In this document: in pieces, positions 48,651 to 61,651 of the stretch
Layout of the letters: the number at the start of each line of letters is the position of its first letter
Numbering within the stretch: position 1 is the first letter of the stretch
NCBI RefSeq assembly: GCF_050624435.1
Contig: NC_134537.1
Span: 16,426,584 to 16,490,583, forward strand
From: Tenrec ecaudatus
Lineage: Eukaryota; Chordata; Mammalia; Afrosoricida; Tenrecidae
Direction of reading: 5' to 3'
DNA: 64,000 nucleotides
Translations under genes and position numbers: made by a program
Notes under the pieces: generated by a model
The model's input: only the letters and a program-made list of their open reading frames with translations
The model's database searches: none
What the model was told of the DNA's origin: nothing

Positions 48651-49105
48651 TGTTAGTCTGGGTAGACTAGAGAAACAAATCCATGGACGCACACATGTGT
48701 TTAAGAAAGAGATTGACATACAAGAGCAATTGAACATTGAGAAAACATCCCAGTCCAGTTCAGATCAAGTCCATAAGTCTGATACTAGCCCATATTTTTG
48801 ATACCAATCTATAAAGTCCTCTACACACACACACAAAAACACATGCAATGAAGCCAAATGCAGGATGATCACAAGCCAGTGGGTAGAAAGTCTTGGGTTA
48901 TAGTGTTGTAAGCATCTCAGTGCCGGTAGGGTTTCTCCGGCTTCAGAGGGCTGGTTGCATCCTTGTGGCTTGTCTTCTACAATGTCTCCCAGGGAGGAGG
49001 AGGAGGAGGAGGAGGAGGAGGAAGAGGAGGGAGAGAGAGAGAGAGAGGTCATCTGCTTCCAAGGAGAAAGTGCCAGAGTTCCCAGAATTCTCATCTTGGA
49101 AACCC
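48651..49105 (+). mobile_element. ERVL/MLT2-like LTR (family C), 3'-truncated
   Basis: Starts 'tgttagtctgggtagactag', then 'gagcaattgaacattgagaa', 'tgataccaatctataaagtc', and the family order up to 'ttcccagaattctcatcttg'. The 3' fifth is missing. A (GGA)n/(GA)n tract has expanded inside it at 48991-49050, giving a poly-Ser or Arg/Glu open frame that is not a gene. Confidence 0.75.
48991..49050. repeat. (GGA)n/(GA)n purine tract
   Basis: Pure purine run on the plus strand, GGA units followed by GA units, inside a family C LTR. Long homopurine tracts can form triplex structures. Confidence 0.9.
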
Positions 49106-49140
49106 ACTGCCATGTATAAATTAGAATATATAATGAATAG

Positions 49141-49665
49141 TTGAAATTTGAGATAGTTAAAGTTTTTCCAACCTGGCTGTTAAACACATGTGGTGTTAAT
49201 TGAAAGGTAGAGAGATTAATGGTTCAGTGAGCCTAGGCTTTCTAGTTCTCGGGTCTCTTGATTTGTGATTGTTGGACCAGGGTGCAGCTGCCTTAGCCAA
49301 TTCCCTGCTTCAACTGACAAGGTTCACTTCCTGGAAGACATCCCTGAGGAGAAGCCCCATGGACCTAACCTGATGCAGCCCTGGGTGCTGGAGCAGCTGT
49401 GTGGAGACCCCCGCCAGCTCTGAGATGCTTACATGTTCACTGATTTGGCTTTCCTCCTGCAGTCAGCATCATTGCGTCTGTTTTGTGAGATGGAGGAAGA
49501 CTTTGTGGATTGGTGTCGGATATATGGGTTAATGTTGGACTTGTAGGTTTGGGCAGCACTGGATTGGAATGTTTTCTTGATGTGCATTTAGCCTTTACAT
49601 AAAACTCTCTCTTACACATATGAGTTTCTGTGGATTTGTTTCTCTAATGTACCCAGACTAACATA
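49141..49665 (-). mobile_element. ERVL/MLT2-like LTR (family C/D), antisense
   Basis: The left part ('ccaacctggctgttaaacac', 'tgttaattgaaaggtagaga') matches family D at 13380; the right part ('gcatcattgcgtctgttttg', 'tggattggtgtcggatatat', 'tttgtttctctaatgtaccc', 'agactaaca') matches family C. So C and D are subfamilies of one LTR lineage, or this is a hybrid. It lies in opposite orientation to the LTR just upstream. Confidence 0.65.
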
Positions 49666-50166
49666 AAATTCAAACAGGAGGGAACTTCTGCAAATTAATT
49701 CATTCACCCAGAGGAAAAAAAATTGCTTGAGCAATTCTAGAAAAAGACATCTTAAAGAAAAACGACCGTTGGTACTTGTTACCCTCCGAAAAATCAACAT
49801 AATGATGCTGATTAGAACCTCCCTTTCTTCTCTTCTCTCCTCCTCCCATTCACAAATTCGTAAGAGCACAGAGAAATGGAGTAGGAACTGGACATGCATT
49901 TACTCATGTTGTGATTGTTGTTAGCTGATGTGATATTGACGGAAACTTCTGGTAACTTCATGCACAACAAAACAAAATGCAGCTTTAGAATGATCCATAG
50001 GCCTTTAATTGGCTGATATTTGGAAGTAGATCAATAGGCTTTTCTTCTCCATCTTCCTTGGGCCACGGAAATTCATTCAGCATCACCATAACAGTCAACT
50101 CTTCACTGCTAAACAGGTGGTGTTCCCAGACTCTCAGCATGAGAAATCGATTGCCCTTGATAACTT

Positions 50167-50210
<44 letters not shown>

Positions 50211-50384
50211 CCACAACTCTAGAGAAAAACATGCACATTCTTGTATAAATTCATATAATGCTGTCAACAATTGGCAGGTTGGCATTGTGATATTGATTTT
50301 GTTGATCAGAAAGTCTGCAACCACCAGACTTTTCAAAAAACTGAAACCACAAAGAGGCCTAACCTCTGACCCCATGACCCCTTA
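49666..50384. other. unannotated, with a (CA)n microsatellite
   Basis: A (CA)n tract of about 17 units occupies 50171-50206. Nothing else recognised. Confidence 0.45.
50171..50206. repeat. (CA)n microsatellite
   Basis: Uninterrupted CA dinucleotide run, which explains the Val/Cys-repeat open frames on the minus strand. Confidence 0.95.
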
Positions 50385-51480
50385 CTTTATTTTCCCCTCA
50401 AAAGTTTTGCTAGCATATACTTCACACATCATACAATCAGACAGCTCAATCGCAGCCAGAAGAGTTGTACCATCATCACCACACTCAGTTCTAGATCACT
50501 GCCTTCGTTCCCGTTGATTAGCTCCTCATCTTCCACCCCAATGCCCCTGCCATACCTGCAAGAAACCCTTAATATACTTGGTATTGCTATAGATTTGCCT
50601 ATCCTGGATTTCATAGGCAGCATACATCAAAACAGACAAACCAACAAGAATAACAAAGGAGCATAGATAAAACCCTCAATCAAAAAGAAAAAAAAATCTA
50701 CAACAGATTTGAATAGATCTTAAGGAACATTGAATGACAGGATGTTAAGTGTTAACTGCCTCTGCCACAAGCCACTTTCAGATGCATTCTGCATGATAGC
50801 AAGGCCATTCATATTCCTCAGGATCCACCAAGAGCTTAATCTGCATGCTTTTCCCTTTAATTGAAAGCAGCTTTAAAATGGATCAAAGAGGAGATCAAAT
50901 GGTACAAAACTAAACTCTGACCTAACTGTGTCTGCATAATCACCTTTACAAGCCTCTCTGTCTGATGAGAGGGCTATTCACCACCTTCATTTATAATCCG
51001 AGGGGATTCACCAAGGGCTTACCCTATGTGTGGACCCAGCAAATGGCCTCTGAGGACATCCATAGCCTTGCGCCAAACTGGTGCTCACAATTCAAGCTCT
51101 ACATTCCCTCCTTTAGATTCAGATTATATTATTTATAATCCTAGGATCATATAGGATAGTGTAGTTCTTCCAGGGGACTTGGTGCCTCACTTAGATGGAT
51201 GCTTGTTTGAAGGCAAGCCTTTAAGACCCAAGACCCTATTCTTTCTACACCTAGGCACAATCTAGGCTTTTCATCACATTTTTCTATAGCACTCACATCT
51301 TCAGTGATATCTTCATGAGTGACCTTACTTCCTTACTTTGGAAGGTGCCAAGTATTGGAGTATTCTGCTTATCCTGCTAATGATTACTGATCAGGCCTGA
51401 GGAAGCTCCACACAGTGATTGTCTTAGGTCCTCAAATCAAACGTCACTATGTCAGAGTCCTAAACACTGAACAGTTGAGG
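50385..51480 (-). mobile_element. L1-type LINE 3' region (family B, copy 3), antisense
   Basis: Plus-strand landmarks shared in order with 62213-63840: 'agagttgtaccatcatcacc', 'ctcagttctag', 'gaggggattcaccaagggct', 'gcctttaagacccaagaccc', and 'atcttcagtgatatcttcat'. The opening resembles the antisense 3' end of L1 ('cttcacacatcatacaatca', 'cctggatttcatagg'). Non-coding fragment. Confidence 0.65.
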
Positions 51481-53194
51481 GCTTTCTGCCAATGAGAGCA
51501 ATAGACACAGAAATGTGGAGAGATTGGAGCTAGGGATTCAAATAGGTAATAGAAAAGAAAAAAATGTTATATCGATCCTTTCTTTCAGGTATTATGAATG
51601 TAATAGAATCTTGCACAATTAACTGGATTGCCAAACTGCCTTTTTTTTCTTGTTTTTATGTTTCAACCTTTGTTTCTGAAAATATTCACATATTACCAGG
51701 ATGCATGCAATGTTTGTGGCTGGGAATATTATTGATCCTTATCAATTCATGTACTATTAAATCTATATGTAGTAAACATAACTTTATTATATGCAAAGTT
51801 TAATAGCAATCTTTTTACATTGGCTACTTGCTAAACATAGAATAATGAACTTGTGCATAGTTTTATTCTCATGGAAAGAATAAATATATAAATTATAAAT
51901 AAATTATAGTGTCTGCTGTATTTAAAGATTTTTGATTAAAAAATTTTATCTTACTAGTCATTTGTTTTCTACCTTACAATTAATTTTAAGATAAAATATG
52001 GTTTTCAGAAACAATATTCTTTTGTAAATATATATAGGAAAATAATTTTAAGTTTAAAGCTTACATTTCTTTTGATTTATAGTTTTGATGAGCATATGTT
52101 CAATAATTTATTCTTAAAACACAATTTCACTTTAATTTTTAATCATTTATACGTGTAGTTGGCATATATTTCTGTAAAGAAAGAGATTAAATATTTTTGG
52201 CTTTGTGAGCTACATATGGTTTTGCTGAATATTCCTCTTTGTATGCTTTTTATAACACTTAAAAAATGTCAAAGATAGTTTTTAGCTCATGAGAAATACA
52301 AACATAGACCATAACAGACCTTTCATTCCATACAATGCTGATGGCTGGTTAACATCATTATTATGAAAAGAATGCAAATTATGTGAAAATTCTGATTAGA
52401 AAATAAAACTATTTTGATGAAGGCATGATAGATATATTTTTTAAATAGCTAATCAGTTTAGGAATTACATAATATCTGTATTTATTATCAGTCTAAACAT
52501 TGCCAACCCATAAATAAACAGAACTCCACTCAAAGATATGCATAATACTAACTAAATATACAGTAATCTTTGATGTTTTACCAGCCTTTAATTATAAAAT
52601 ATCTACTTTTACACACGTTTTTCAATTATCTTATTCCAAAGGCATATTTGGGAAAGCATATGAAACATTTTATTTACCAATTATTTAGGCTGATGTACAA
52701 CTTTAGATAATTATAATTTGTTGAAGTGGTTACACAGAACTCACAACCAATGTTCATGATTAAAGGGTTTATTAAGGAAGCTACCAGGTCCCAATGCACA
52801 AGAGAAATGCTCCAGAAACAGATGCTCATTCAAGACATGTTCCAATATTCCTTAACGACTACTAACAGGTGCCAACGGGCATGCCGCTTGAATGCTACCC
52901 TCAGCTAGAAGGCATTTATCTCAAGCATCCAAGGTTAGTGACCCATCTCCCCTAAGGAAGTGCCTGGAGGCATCCCACTCTAGTAAGATTCAATCTAAAT
53001 GTACTCACTTCTGCTTCCATGAATCATATTAGTGGTTTTCCCCACCTTCTTCCCCAGACCCATGCAGGAAAAGGCAATTTCAGCGGAGTTATGGAACCTT
53101 TGCTAGAAGTGTCTCATTAAGTAATCCACTCCCTGGCTCCTCTGGTCATCGTTCCTTTTATATATAAAGGATTAACTTCCCCTTTTCCAATCAT
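51481..53194. other. very AT-rich unannotated stretch
   Basis: From 51550 to 52720 the sequence is strikingly AT-rich and free of nameable SINE, RTE or family A copies, unlike its surroundings. No exon seen. It could be old unique sequence; conservation would have to be tested by alignment. Confidence 0.4.
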
Positions 53195-53195
53195 T

Positions 53196-53216
53196 TGTGA
53201 GTGTGTGTGTGTGTGG

Positions 53217-53268
<52 letters not shown>
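53196..53268. repeat. (GT)n-(GA)n compound microsatellite
   Basis: About 11 GT units with one break, followed by 24 GA units (53221-53268). The homopurine half gives Ser/Leu-repeat open frames on the minus strand. Confidence 0.95.
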
Positions 53269-53269
<1 letters not shown>

Positions 53270-53419
53270 CATACATCCATAAAACTTGTAAGCCAACCAC
53301 TTCAAGCCTCGAGTTTCAATATTAAAATAGTAATATTAAGTTTGCTGCAAAGATAAAGTGAGCCCAGGCCAGAGAGAAGGAAAAGGAGAAGCTTATTTTA
53401 TTCTGTGCTTCCCGGGCAA

Positions 53420-54340
53420 GATTCACGGACTCCAGCAAGTAAAATTTGCTGAATTTCTTTCAACAGTGGTGCAGCAATGCATTGACAGGGAAATGCCGGT
53501 GGTCAGGCAGCATTCAGAAGATGATGTGAAAGGAGAGCTAGCAGGCTGATGTCAAATGGCTCTTGGCTCAAAGCAGAGAAAGCCAGAAAGAGGTTTACTT
53601 GTATTTTCTTGACTCTGCAAAGACATTCGTCTGTGTGGGCCATAATACGCTATGGATACGGTTGAGAAGAAAGGGAATTCTGGAAGTCTTCATTGTGCTC
53701 AAGAATCAAGACAGAGTTGTCTGAACAGAGCAAGAGAACAATGCCTGGTTTTAAATCAGGAAAGGTGTGCATCTGTGTTGTATCCTCTTACCGTACTTAT
53801 CCAACCTGTATGCTGACCTACCTAGTCATCAGAGATTAGGACAATGTGGCACCAGGATGGGAGAAAGGTTTATTAGCAATGCATGACATGCAGATAATAG
53901 ATCCCTCTTGCTTAAAGTGAGGACTCCAGGCTCTTACTGATGAAGATCCAGGATGAAGTAAGGAAGACTGAACAGAATGGGTGCATTTGAATGGTGGTGC
54001 TGGAGAAAATGGAAAGAACCATGGATTGCTAAAAGGACAAACAAATTTGTCTGGGCAGAAATACAACCAGAGTACTCCTTGGAGACCAGGATGGGAGGAC
54101 ATATTTTCAAGACATAGCAGCTTCTTGGGGACAGCAGGACTCGGTGGAAGAGCTAAGGAGCTCATGTTGGGTGCTAGTGGAGGTAGTGCAAAGGGTGTAA
54201 GGTACTTGCTGCCACCCCTGCCACTCTCACAGAAAACAGGGGGGCTTCAAAATATGGGGGGGATCCATTATTTTTTAATGTCATTTTTCCACACAATTTT
54301 TGAAACCTCCTGGTAAAGAGCAGGCACAGCACTGTAACCA
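53420..54340 (+). mobile_element. RTE-type LINE, RT to 3' region, deleted
   Basis: Sense copy: 'gaaagaggtttacttgtatt' and 'tctgcaaagacattcgtctg' (RT domain), 'tttaaatcaggaaaggtgtg' followed by a 'tgtatcctcttacc' block, then 'aagaaccatggattgctaaa' and 'gcagaaatacaaccagagta'. Parts are missing between these blocks and frames are broken, so it is a decayed, internally deleted copy. Confidence 0.7.
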
Positions 54341-55015
54341 AACATGCATTGGTGGGAGCCAACTCAGAGCCCAGCTAAGAGGACTCAACTCAAAGATCTG
54401 TAGTACGCTGTGGTTAGTCCAGAGCCCTGAGCCTGCCCGGCGTTTCATGTGAGTGAAAGTCTCACAAACCAGTGTGTCAGTACCACTCTAGGAGACCAAT
54501 TTCACCCCAAAGCTGGAAAGAACTACATTTCCAGGCAGTGGAAATGATTTGATAATCAGATACTCCTTGGAAAAGAAGGCAGAGTACAGAGCTCCGGACA
54601 AGCAGAGCGACATCTAGTGGAACCCACAGAGAAGATGACCCCAAATCAAAGAAACCCGAACTAGAGCTGATTGAGATCCAAGTCTAGGCTTGGGGTGCCA
54701 TTCCTCAAGGGACTGTCCCAGTCTCATTCAGTCCTGAGTGCTGGAGGGAGGCTTAGCAAGAAGGCACAGGGGCACCTGGGACTCCGCGGGACTCTTTCAT
54801 GTTTCAGACGCAGAACAGTCCAAGTAAACCACTAGAACATGCGGGATTGCCGAGATGCAGGGTCCTGGCGCCCTAGGCCTCGGGATGGCATTGTGGTCAG
54901 AGAAGCAATGGGAGCGTTCTGAATCCCTACACAGACCTTGCTAGTTAAAATTCCCACCTCAGTCTCCACCCCACTCTTCCAAGTTCTCATAAAAAATCAA
55001 CCAATTCCACTTTAT
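54341..55015. other. unannotated stretch
   Basis: Moderate GC. No recognised gene, RNA or repeat. Confidence 0.4.
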
Positions 55016-55019
55016 CATC

Positions 55020-55735
55020 TGTATTGTTCAGGGAAGCAGAGAAACTGTAATGATTATAATGCTTATTATGAGGTGGGGACGTGTTGCTCTGCAGGGGAGT
55101 TAGAAGGAGTCACTGAATGTATTTCTCCGGCAGCACTAGGTGTGTTTGGTAGCCAGACAGGGGCAAGGGGCCAGAGAGGGGGTTGGGAAGCAATTAGGCA
55201 AGCAGTAGCCACCCATGAAGACTTTAACTGGGCATGCTCAAATTTAGACCCCAAGCCAGATGGGCATTATACCTGGGAGGCTCACATTAGGCCCAGGTTC
55301 ATGACCCCACGCAGGTGGGCTTAATTCAGCCAATGTGGTCAACCAATACCTTCAACCACAGCCTCCCTGCCAGAGGTTTAAAATACCCTGGTAGCGACAG
55401 GGAGGCTGCCCTTCCCTCCCCTGACCCTGACCCTGCTCCTGAGCCCGCTCAGGCCCTCCTGCGGTCTCTCTGGCATCAGGGCACCACTTGTGGGCACACA
55501 GTCCCACGAGGTTGCCTGTGCTTGCTCAGTTGTGAGCCCCAGCGTGCCTTACATGTGTGCGGTTTGGCAAGCTTCCCCGAAATAGCATGTACTCTTTTGA
55601 GACTGTAAAACCTGAAACTTGTCCTGTCCTTCATAAAAACCCACTTGCATCACAAACCAGGATTTGGTGTGAATTCTTTCTCATGCGAAGCCATGAACCA
55701 AAGTATTACCCACTTGAGAAACCTAACAGGTGGAC
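55020..55735 (+). mobile_element. possible solo LTR of another endogenous retrovirus
   Basis: GC-rich compared with its surroundings, with a TATA-like 'ggtttaaaataccctgg' at about 55374, a C/T-rich leader, and 'ggtgtgaattctttctcatg' with 'cgaagccatgaacc' near the end, a phrase I associate with U5 ends of class I (ERV1) LTRs. Neither the TG/CA ends nor a duplication could be fixed. The 128-codon and 97-codon open frames here are probably incidental. Confidence 0.4.
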
Positions 55736-56170
55736 AATTGAGAAATTTCCAAAAAGGGTAATAGGTTAAAGAACTAGCTAGCAGCCAACACAGATCCTTG
55801 AGAGGAGTCAATGAAGCTATCCTTGAGAGCTCATCTCTAGATATCCAGCACCATGGCGCATTGAGTATTTGATGGTGTGTCCCGGGTTCACATTCATCAG
55901 CAATAATACAAATCAGGAAGCCTGGCTGAACACAGAAGGAAAGACATGCTCAATAAGCTAGAACTGACCTCTGCTTGCCTCTGAGGCTCTCTTATATTAT
56001 AAGCGGGCATAATGACCTCCTCTGAGTAACGGTGCCACTTCACCTCTGCCTTCCCAATGTCGCACAGGTTCCTTGTGTGGCTAATACTTAGAACTACAGA
56101 GGAAGAGGATTCTGGGAAATGTAACACTTGTCTTAACGAATTCACTTTAGAGGACAGTATTCAGGCTACA
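55736..56170. other. unannotated stretch
   Basis: Short stretch with no gene; a tRNA-like 'gtgtcccgggttcacattc' at about 55876 could belong to a SINE. Confidence 0.35.
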
Positions 56171-56171
56171 T

Positions 56172-56352
56172 AAGGTTGTGTTTTCTAGAGAAGCAAAACC
56201 AGTGACACTTGTAGGTCTGTGCACGTGGTAAGAGATTCCTATCAAGAAATAGCTCACACAGTTCTAGAAGTGGGTAAGTCCAGCCTGGTTCAAGTTCGCA
56301 GGTCAGATATATACTGAAAGCTTCTCCTGACCCTTGAATGATGTGGGATAAC
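56172..56352 (+). mobile_element. MLT2-like LTR 5' fragment (family E)
   Basis: 'gttgtgttttctagagaagc' followed by 'aaaaccagtgacacttgtag' and 'atcaagaaatagctcaca' matches the start of the element at 23165. Only about 180 bases remain. A short CA run follows at 56361-56383. Confidence 0.5.
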
Positions 56353-56394
56353 ATACAAATGCACACACACACACATACACAACCATAAACATTG

Positions 56395-56578
56395 CCATTT
56401 TGACTCAAAAAGACTCTAGAGAATAGAGTAGAACTGCTCCCAGAGGAATTTCAAAGCTGGGAATCTTCATAGAAACAGACTGTCCATCATTCTCCTGTGG
56501 AAGGACTGGTGGGCTGCAACCATGACTTTTAAATTAGTGCCTGAGTGCTTTAACCATTGCACCATCTGAGTTTGCAAA
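56395..56578 (-). repeat. AfroSINE-like copy, antisense
   Basis: The plus strand reads 'attttgactcaaaaagactc', 'agaatagagtagaactgctc', 'ggtgggctgcaaccatgact', 'gctttaaccattgcaccatc': antisense SINE in complete order. Confidence 0.7.
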
Positions 56579-56621
56579 TGAAATCGTTCTGAGAAACTAA
56601 GTGAAGTAAGAAAATAATCAT

Positions 56622-58312
56622 CTACCTTCAAGCTTTTAAGACCCCAGACACTATATCTTTTGGTAGCTGGGAACCACCAGGTTTCTTCACCACATTTGCT
56701 TATGCACCCATTTGTCTTCAGCAATTTTATCGGGGAAGTGAGCACACAATGAGATGATTTTTTTGTTCCTTGATGCCTGATAGCTGATCCCTTCGGCACT
56801 TCATAATCACACAGGCTGGTGTGCTTCTTCCATGTGGGCTTCGTTGCTTCTGAGCTAGATGGCCGCTTGTTTACCTTCAAGCCTTTAAGACCCCAGACAC
56901 TATATCTTTTGATAGTCGGGCACCATCAGCTTTCTTCACCACATTTGCATATGTACTCGCTTTGTCCTCAGCAATTGTGTTGGGATAGTGAGCCTCACAG
57001 AATGCCAGTTTAATAGAACAAAGTATTCTTGCATTGGGTCCATCTGCTACCTTAATACTAAACCTATAAATATATGCACATAAATCTATTTCCCCATCCT
57101 CATATATAATTATATTTACATATGTACATGCCTTTATTTAGCCCTCAATAAATGTCCTATGCCTCCTAGCTCTTTCCTCTATTTCCTTTTACTTTCCTCT
57201 TGTCCCAATATCATGCTCAGCCTTCCTCTCGGTTACCTTACCCTTGATCAAGCCCTACCAGGCCTCCTACACCCTCCTCGCCACCGATTTGGATCACTTG
57301 TTGTTCCTTTGTCCCTGGGTTTGTTAATACCACTTCCTTTCCCCCACCTTCCCTCTTCCATGTTCCCCTGGAACAGTTGGTCCCATTGTTTTCTCCTCCA
57401 GTGTGTTCATCCAGCCTATCTTATTTAGACAGACCTGCGTAGATAATAACACACAAAAACAAGACAGCAAAACCAAGCAACAAAAGCGGTCAAACCAAGC
57501 AATAAAAGCCAAATCAAGCAAACAAAGTTAAACCAAGCAACAACAAGCAGCCATCTAGCTCAGAAGTAACAAAGGCCACATGGAAGAAGCACACCAGCCT
57601 GTATGATCACAAGGTGTTGAAGGGATCAGGTATCAGGCATCAAAGAACAAAAAATCATATCATTGTGAAAGAGGGGGAGTGCAGAGTGGGGACCCAAAGT
57701 CCATCTGTAGGCAATTGGACATCCCCTTAAGGAAGGGTCGCTGGGAGGGATGAGCCAGTTAGGGTACAGTTTAGCAATGATGAAACATATAACTTTCCTC
57801 TAGTTCCTAAATGCTTCCTCCCCACCCACTATCATGATCTCAATTCTACCTTACAAATCTGGCTAGACCCGAGGATGTACACTGGTACAGATAGGAACTG
57901 GAAACACAGGGAATCCAGGATGGATGATCTCTTCAGGACCAGGGGTGAAAGTGGCAATACTGGGAGGGTGGAGGGTGGGTGGGGTGAAAAGGGGGAACTG
58001 ATTACAGGGATTCACATATAACCTCCTCCCTGGGGGATGGACAACAGAAAAGTGAGTGAAGGGAGATGTCAGACAGTGTAAGATATGACAAAATAATAAT
58101 TTATAAATTATCAAGGGTTCAGGAGGGAGGAGGAGGTGGGGAGAGGAGGGAAAAATGAGGAGCTGATGCCAGGGGCTTATGTGCAGAGCAAATATTTTGA
58201 GAATGACGAGAGTAATGAATGTACAAATGTGCTTGACACAATGGATGGATGTATGGATTGTGATAACAGTTGTATGAGCCCCCAATAAAATGAGTTTTTA
58301 AAAACTCCAAGA
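56622..58312 (+). mobile_element. L1-related family A element, long twin-primed copy
   Basis: The longest family A copy. 57541-58312 is the 3' part in sense, from 'acaagcagccatctagctca' to 'gtatgagcccccaataaaat' and an A tail. 56622-57540 is the 5' part inverted: its outer end ('ctaccttcaagcttttaaga') is exactly where the 3' part would continue in an unbroken element. Flanks 'aagaaaataatcat' (56608-56621) and 'aaaagaataattat' (58314-58327) agree at about 11 of 14 bases. The inverted part holds a 250-base tandem duplication and an A/C-rich region at 57440-57540. The open frames here (56467-58337) are not genes. Confidence 0.75.
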
Positions 58313-59760
58313 AAAAAGAATAATTATTAATATACACTATAAGGAAGAATTCTTTTAATAATTCATACCAAAATGTATATACCTCTAGTAGACAAGATGC
58401 AGAAATAGATTACTCTAGTGATATTATTTATTCAAAGTAGATATGTTACTTGCAGTGCAATTTGATAAAACAGAATATCAGAAATATCTAGAAAAGGTAC
58501 TATTTTTGAGATATTAGTCATACAGTTTTATCTTTCCTGGTGATAGAACAAATGAAAAAAATTCCTGTCTAATATATTGGTTACCCACTATTAAATTAAA
58601 TCACTTAAGAACTTATGCTATTAAGAATTGGGGATCTATAGAGTAAATACGTATTCAAAGGTACTTCATAGTTTAATATCAGTGCTATATTCTTTCTTAA
58701 TTCATTAGTAATTACATTTGATTTTATTAATAGTATATTCCATTAAATTTTCTATAGTTGAATACTGTTAAGATTTAGGGAAAGATTCACTAAAAAAGCT
58801 TTATTGTAATAGAAGACCAGCCTTTCTCTTGATTTTATCTTTAATATTATCTAATAGAACAAGTCTGAAATGAGTTAGATACATATGGTATATGCATATA
58901 AAATAAGAAATACAAATACAAAATGAGAAATGAACACTGCTGAAACTACTGCTGAGGATGTCACAGAAATGGGTTTTTTCCTCAGCATTTATACTAAGGA
59001 TTTGTTAGACTTGGCAACGGTTGACTTTAAGTGTCGCCATCACTGGTATAGAATAGATATTATCCACTTCCCTTCTATCCTGCCCTCTGTGAATACGTCA
59101 TGCCCCTACAATGGGCAGCAAGGACTAATCTCTGTATTAGTAGGTTTCACATCTTCTATGTCTTTTGTCCTCCTCAGATCATAATAACTCTTCAATTATC
59201 TTAAACAAGGACTTTGCTAGGATAGTTTATCTTCAGTACAATAAGGGAAGCTTTATATGTTTAATTTCATAATATACATTTTATGTGGGTTGCTAGTGTC
59301 CCTTAGAGTAGGGTATATTCAGTGAAACTCATCATCTAGGTGCTGAAAAATAAACCCAAACACGGAAATATTAAAAAATCATAACTTGCGAAAATTCATT
59401 TCTCCTCCAAGAATCTTTCATATGAAGGTAGAAAGAGAATCATAATATTTAAATAATAGTAGTTTCTATAAATATTTTTAGTTAAATTGCTATCATGGGA
59501 GAGAGAATATAGGTGATGCTTTTTAATCTATTGAAAAATTACTGGATTCAAATCTTTGAATAAAATATGTTTGAAATGTGGCATTGTTCATAATGAAAAT
59601 ATCCCACATTGAACAAAGCATATTTCATCTGTTCTTTGCCTTATTTTGACAGTTGATTGGTGTGATATTTTAAAGTATCTGTATACAGAAATATATGGGG
59701 ATATGCACTCGCTTTTTCCACCAAAAACATGTGTAACAAAAACAAGCTTCATTTCAATAA
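58313..59760. other. AT-rich unannotated stretch
   Basis: No nameable repeat and no exon noticed. The 84-codon open frame at 58930-59184 has no recognisable domain. Confidence 0.4.
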
Positions 59761-59764
59761 TCTT

Positions 59765-60120
59765 CACATGGACAGTTAATTGGCATTGTGTTCCTCATGG
59801 TGTTCCCTCTGGGCTGCTAACGGAAAGGTTAGCAATTCATAAACATCAGCTGCTCTGTGGGAGAAAGAAGAAGCCTTTCTACTCCTATAAATAGCTCTCA
59901 CTGCCATGGAATCGGCGCCGTCTGAGGGTAGAACTGCCCTGTGAGTTTGAGACTATAACCATGGGAGCAGATAGTCCCCTCTTGTTTGTTGACCCTGCAG
60001 GTCACAACCAAACCCACAACAGCTCCACGAAAGGGTTAGAGTCCCAGAAACTCAGATCTACACTGTCTAACAGGGTTACTATGAGCCAGAACGGACCCAT
60101 CGCACTGGGAATGTTGTTCA
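59765..60120. repeat. AfroSINE-like cluster, two orientations
   Basis: 59790-59880 ('gggctgctaacggaaaggtt', 'agcaattcat') and 60030-60115 ('gggttactatgagccagaac', 'atcgcactgggaatg') read as parts of a sense SINE. 59890-59975 ('cactgccatggaatcggcgc', 'gtagaactgccctgtgagtt') reads antisense. The simplest reading is one SINE inserted in another. Confidence 0.55.
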
Positions 60121-61648
60121 ACAATCACTTTGATTTATTCCCAAATTATAACACCAGTCTTAACAGAAGCACCTGTCTCCTGAGCATTCAGTCTCCCTTC
60201 CCCACTAATATGGTACTTTTGAAAATGAAGATCACATTCAGAGAGCAGTAATTGTTGGTTTACATCACTAATAGCACTTTGTGCATGGTAATAGTAATTA
60301 GTATAAAATGAAGCAGTGGGTTGTATTATTTGGCACCATATCAACCTTCATATACTTCAACTAATTTTCATAAACTACCAGCATTTCGATTTCAGATAGC
60401 ACAAATATTTGGGTGATGATGCATATTTTACAAAAAAAAAGTGTGATCTTGCCTCCATCTTTTTATTGGATAAAGACAACCCAGAAATGGCCCTTTTGTG
60501 TCTCGTGATTTTGCCATTCACAGCTTTTCTTGACAGGCCTCGTACAGTCTTGGGACCAGGGTTGCTGTGTTCTTGGAGAGAGGCTGGTAGCTATTAGCCT
60601 TGCCTGTCTTGGGTTTTATGCTGTGCATTCTTATCTTGTTATGCCAGGTTGGATTTGTCCAGACATGCAAATGCCAACTTATTAAAATATGTTAAGCCAA
60701 AAAAAAAAGGCAAAAAGGAAAGAGGAAGCCGACTGCAGTCTGGCAGATATCCTGGAGGACACCTCTGACCATTGTAGAGCATGCTCTTTGGAGCTCAGCT
60801 GGGAAGGTCTTCACACCTAGTCTTGTGGCGTTTCGGCCATGGCTGAGGGAACTAAGAAGCCTTCATTTTCGTGTCTGGAACATTCGTGCGGCTGTCAGCC
60901 TCACCGGAGGGTCCTGCTTGAGGGCTGTAGTTGAAACATTGTGAAAAGAGTATTGCAGTAGAGCCTCGGAGGAAATCATGATTTATTTAAAAGTTTACAA
61001 GTTAAAATTCACAAGATATCATTAGCAAGTTCTACTAGTAAAAGCAAGTTGAATGTCCTTTCCAGATTCCAGCAAAAATGACTCCATCTTTTAATAGGAA
61101 GAATCGCTGAAAGCTATTGTGACATTGTTTCAACCTCACAGTCCATCTCTGCATTGATTTTTCTGAAATGTATCAAAAAAACATGTTTTTTAGTAGAAGG
61201 ATTCTTTTGGAGCCAAACATAGGCTAAATGTTACTCTAATGGCCTGATCAACAAACATTTATGAGTGTCAGAGCAAACAGCACAGGAAAATGGGAGACGA
61301 AGTTACGGGATAGGAATGTGGAGAAAACACAGGAACAGCAGCCAAGGTACCCTGAAATTAGATTCAAATTATGATGGAAATGTTATGACAGTATTCAAGC
61401 ATGTCTCACTTCACTCCGCGAGGGAGGAACCTTGAGGTTAATACGCTAGTATATTAATATACTCCTAGGGTTAATCTACTAGTAAGCCACCACAATTACA
61501 CATCAATCAGTATGTACACACACTGAACAGTGGAGAGGGGTGGTGAAAGTCGAAAGAAACACTGAAAGAGAGAAAGAGAAGGGAGATGGAAGGCTCCCTG
61601 TGGGCAGTGGTCATTGTTGATTGCCCCTGGTTTAGGATGGGTGACCCT
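60121..61648. other. unannotated stretch
   Basis: An A run is at 60699-60708. No repeat recognised and no second exon candidate found that would pair with the one at 61652. Confidence 0.4.
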
Positions 61649-61651
61649 CAC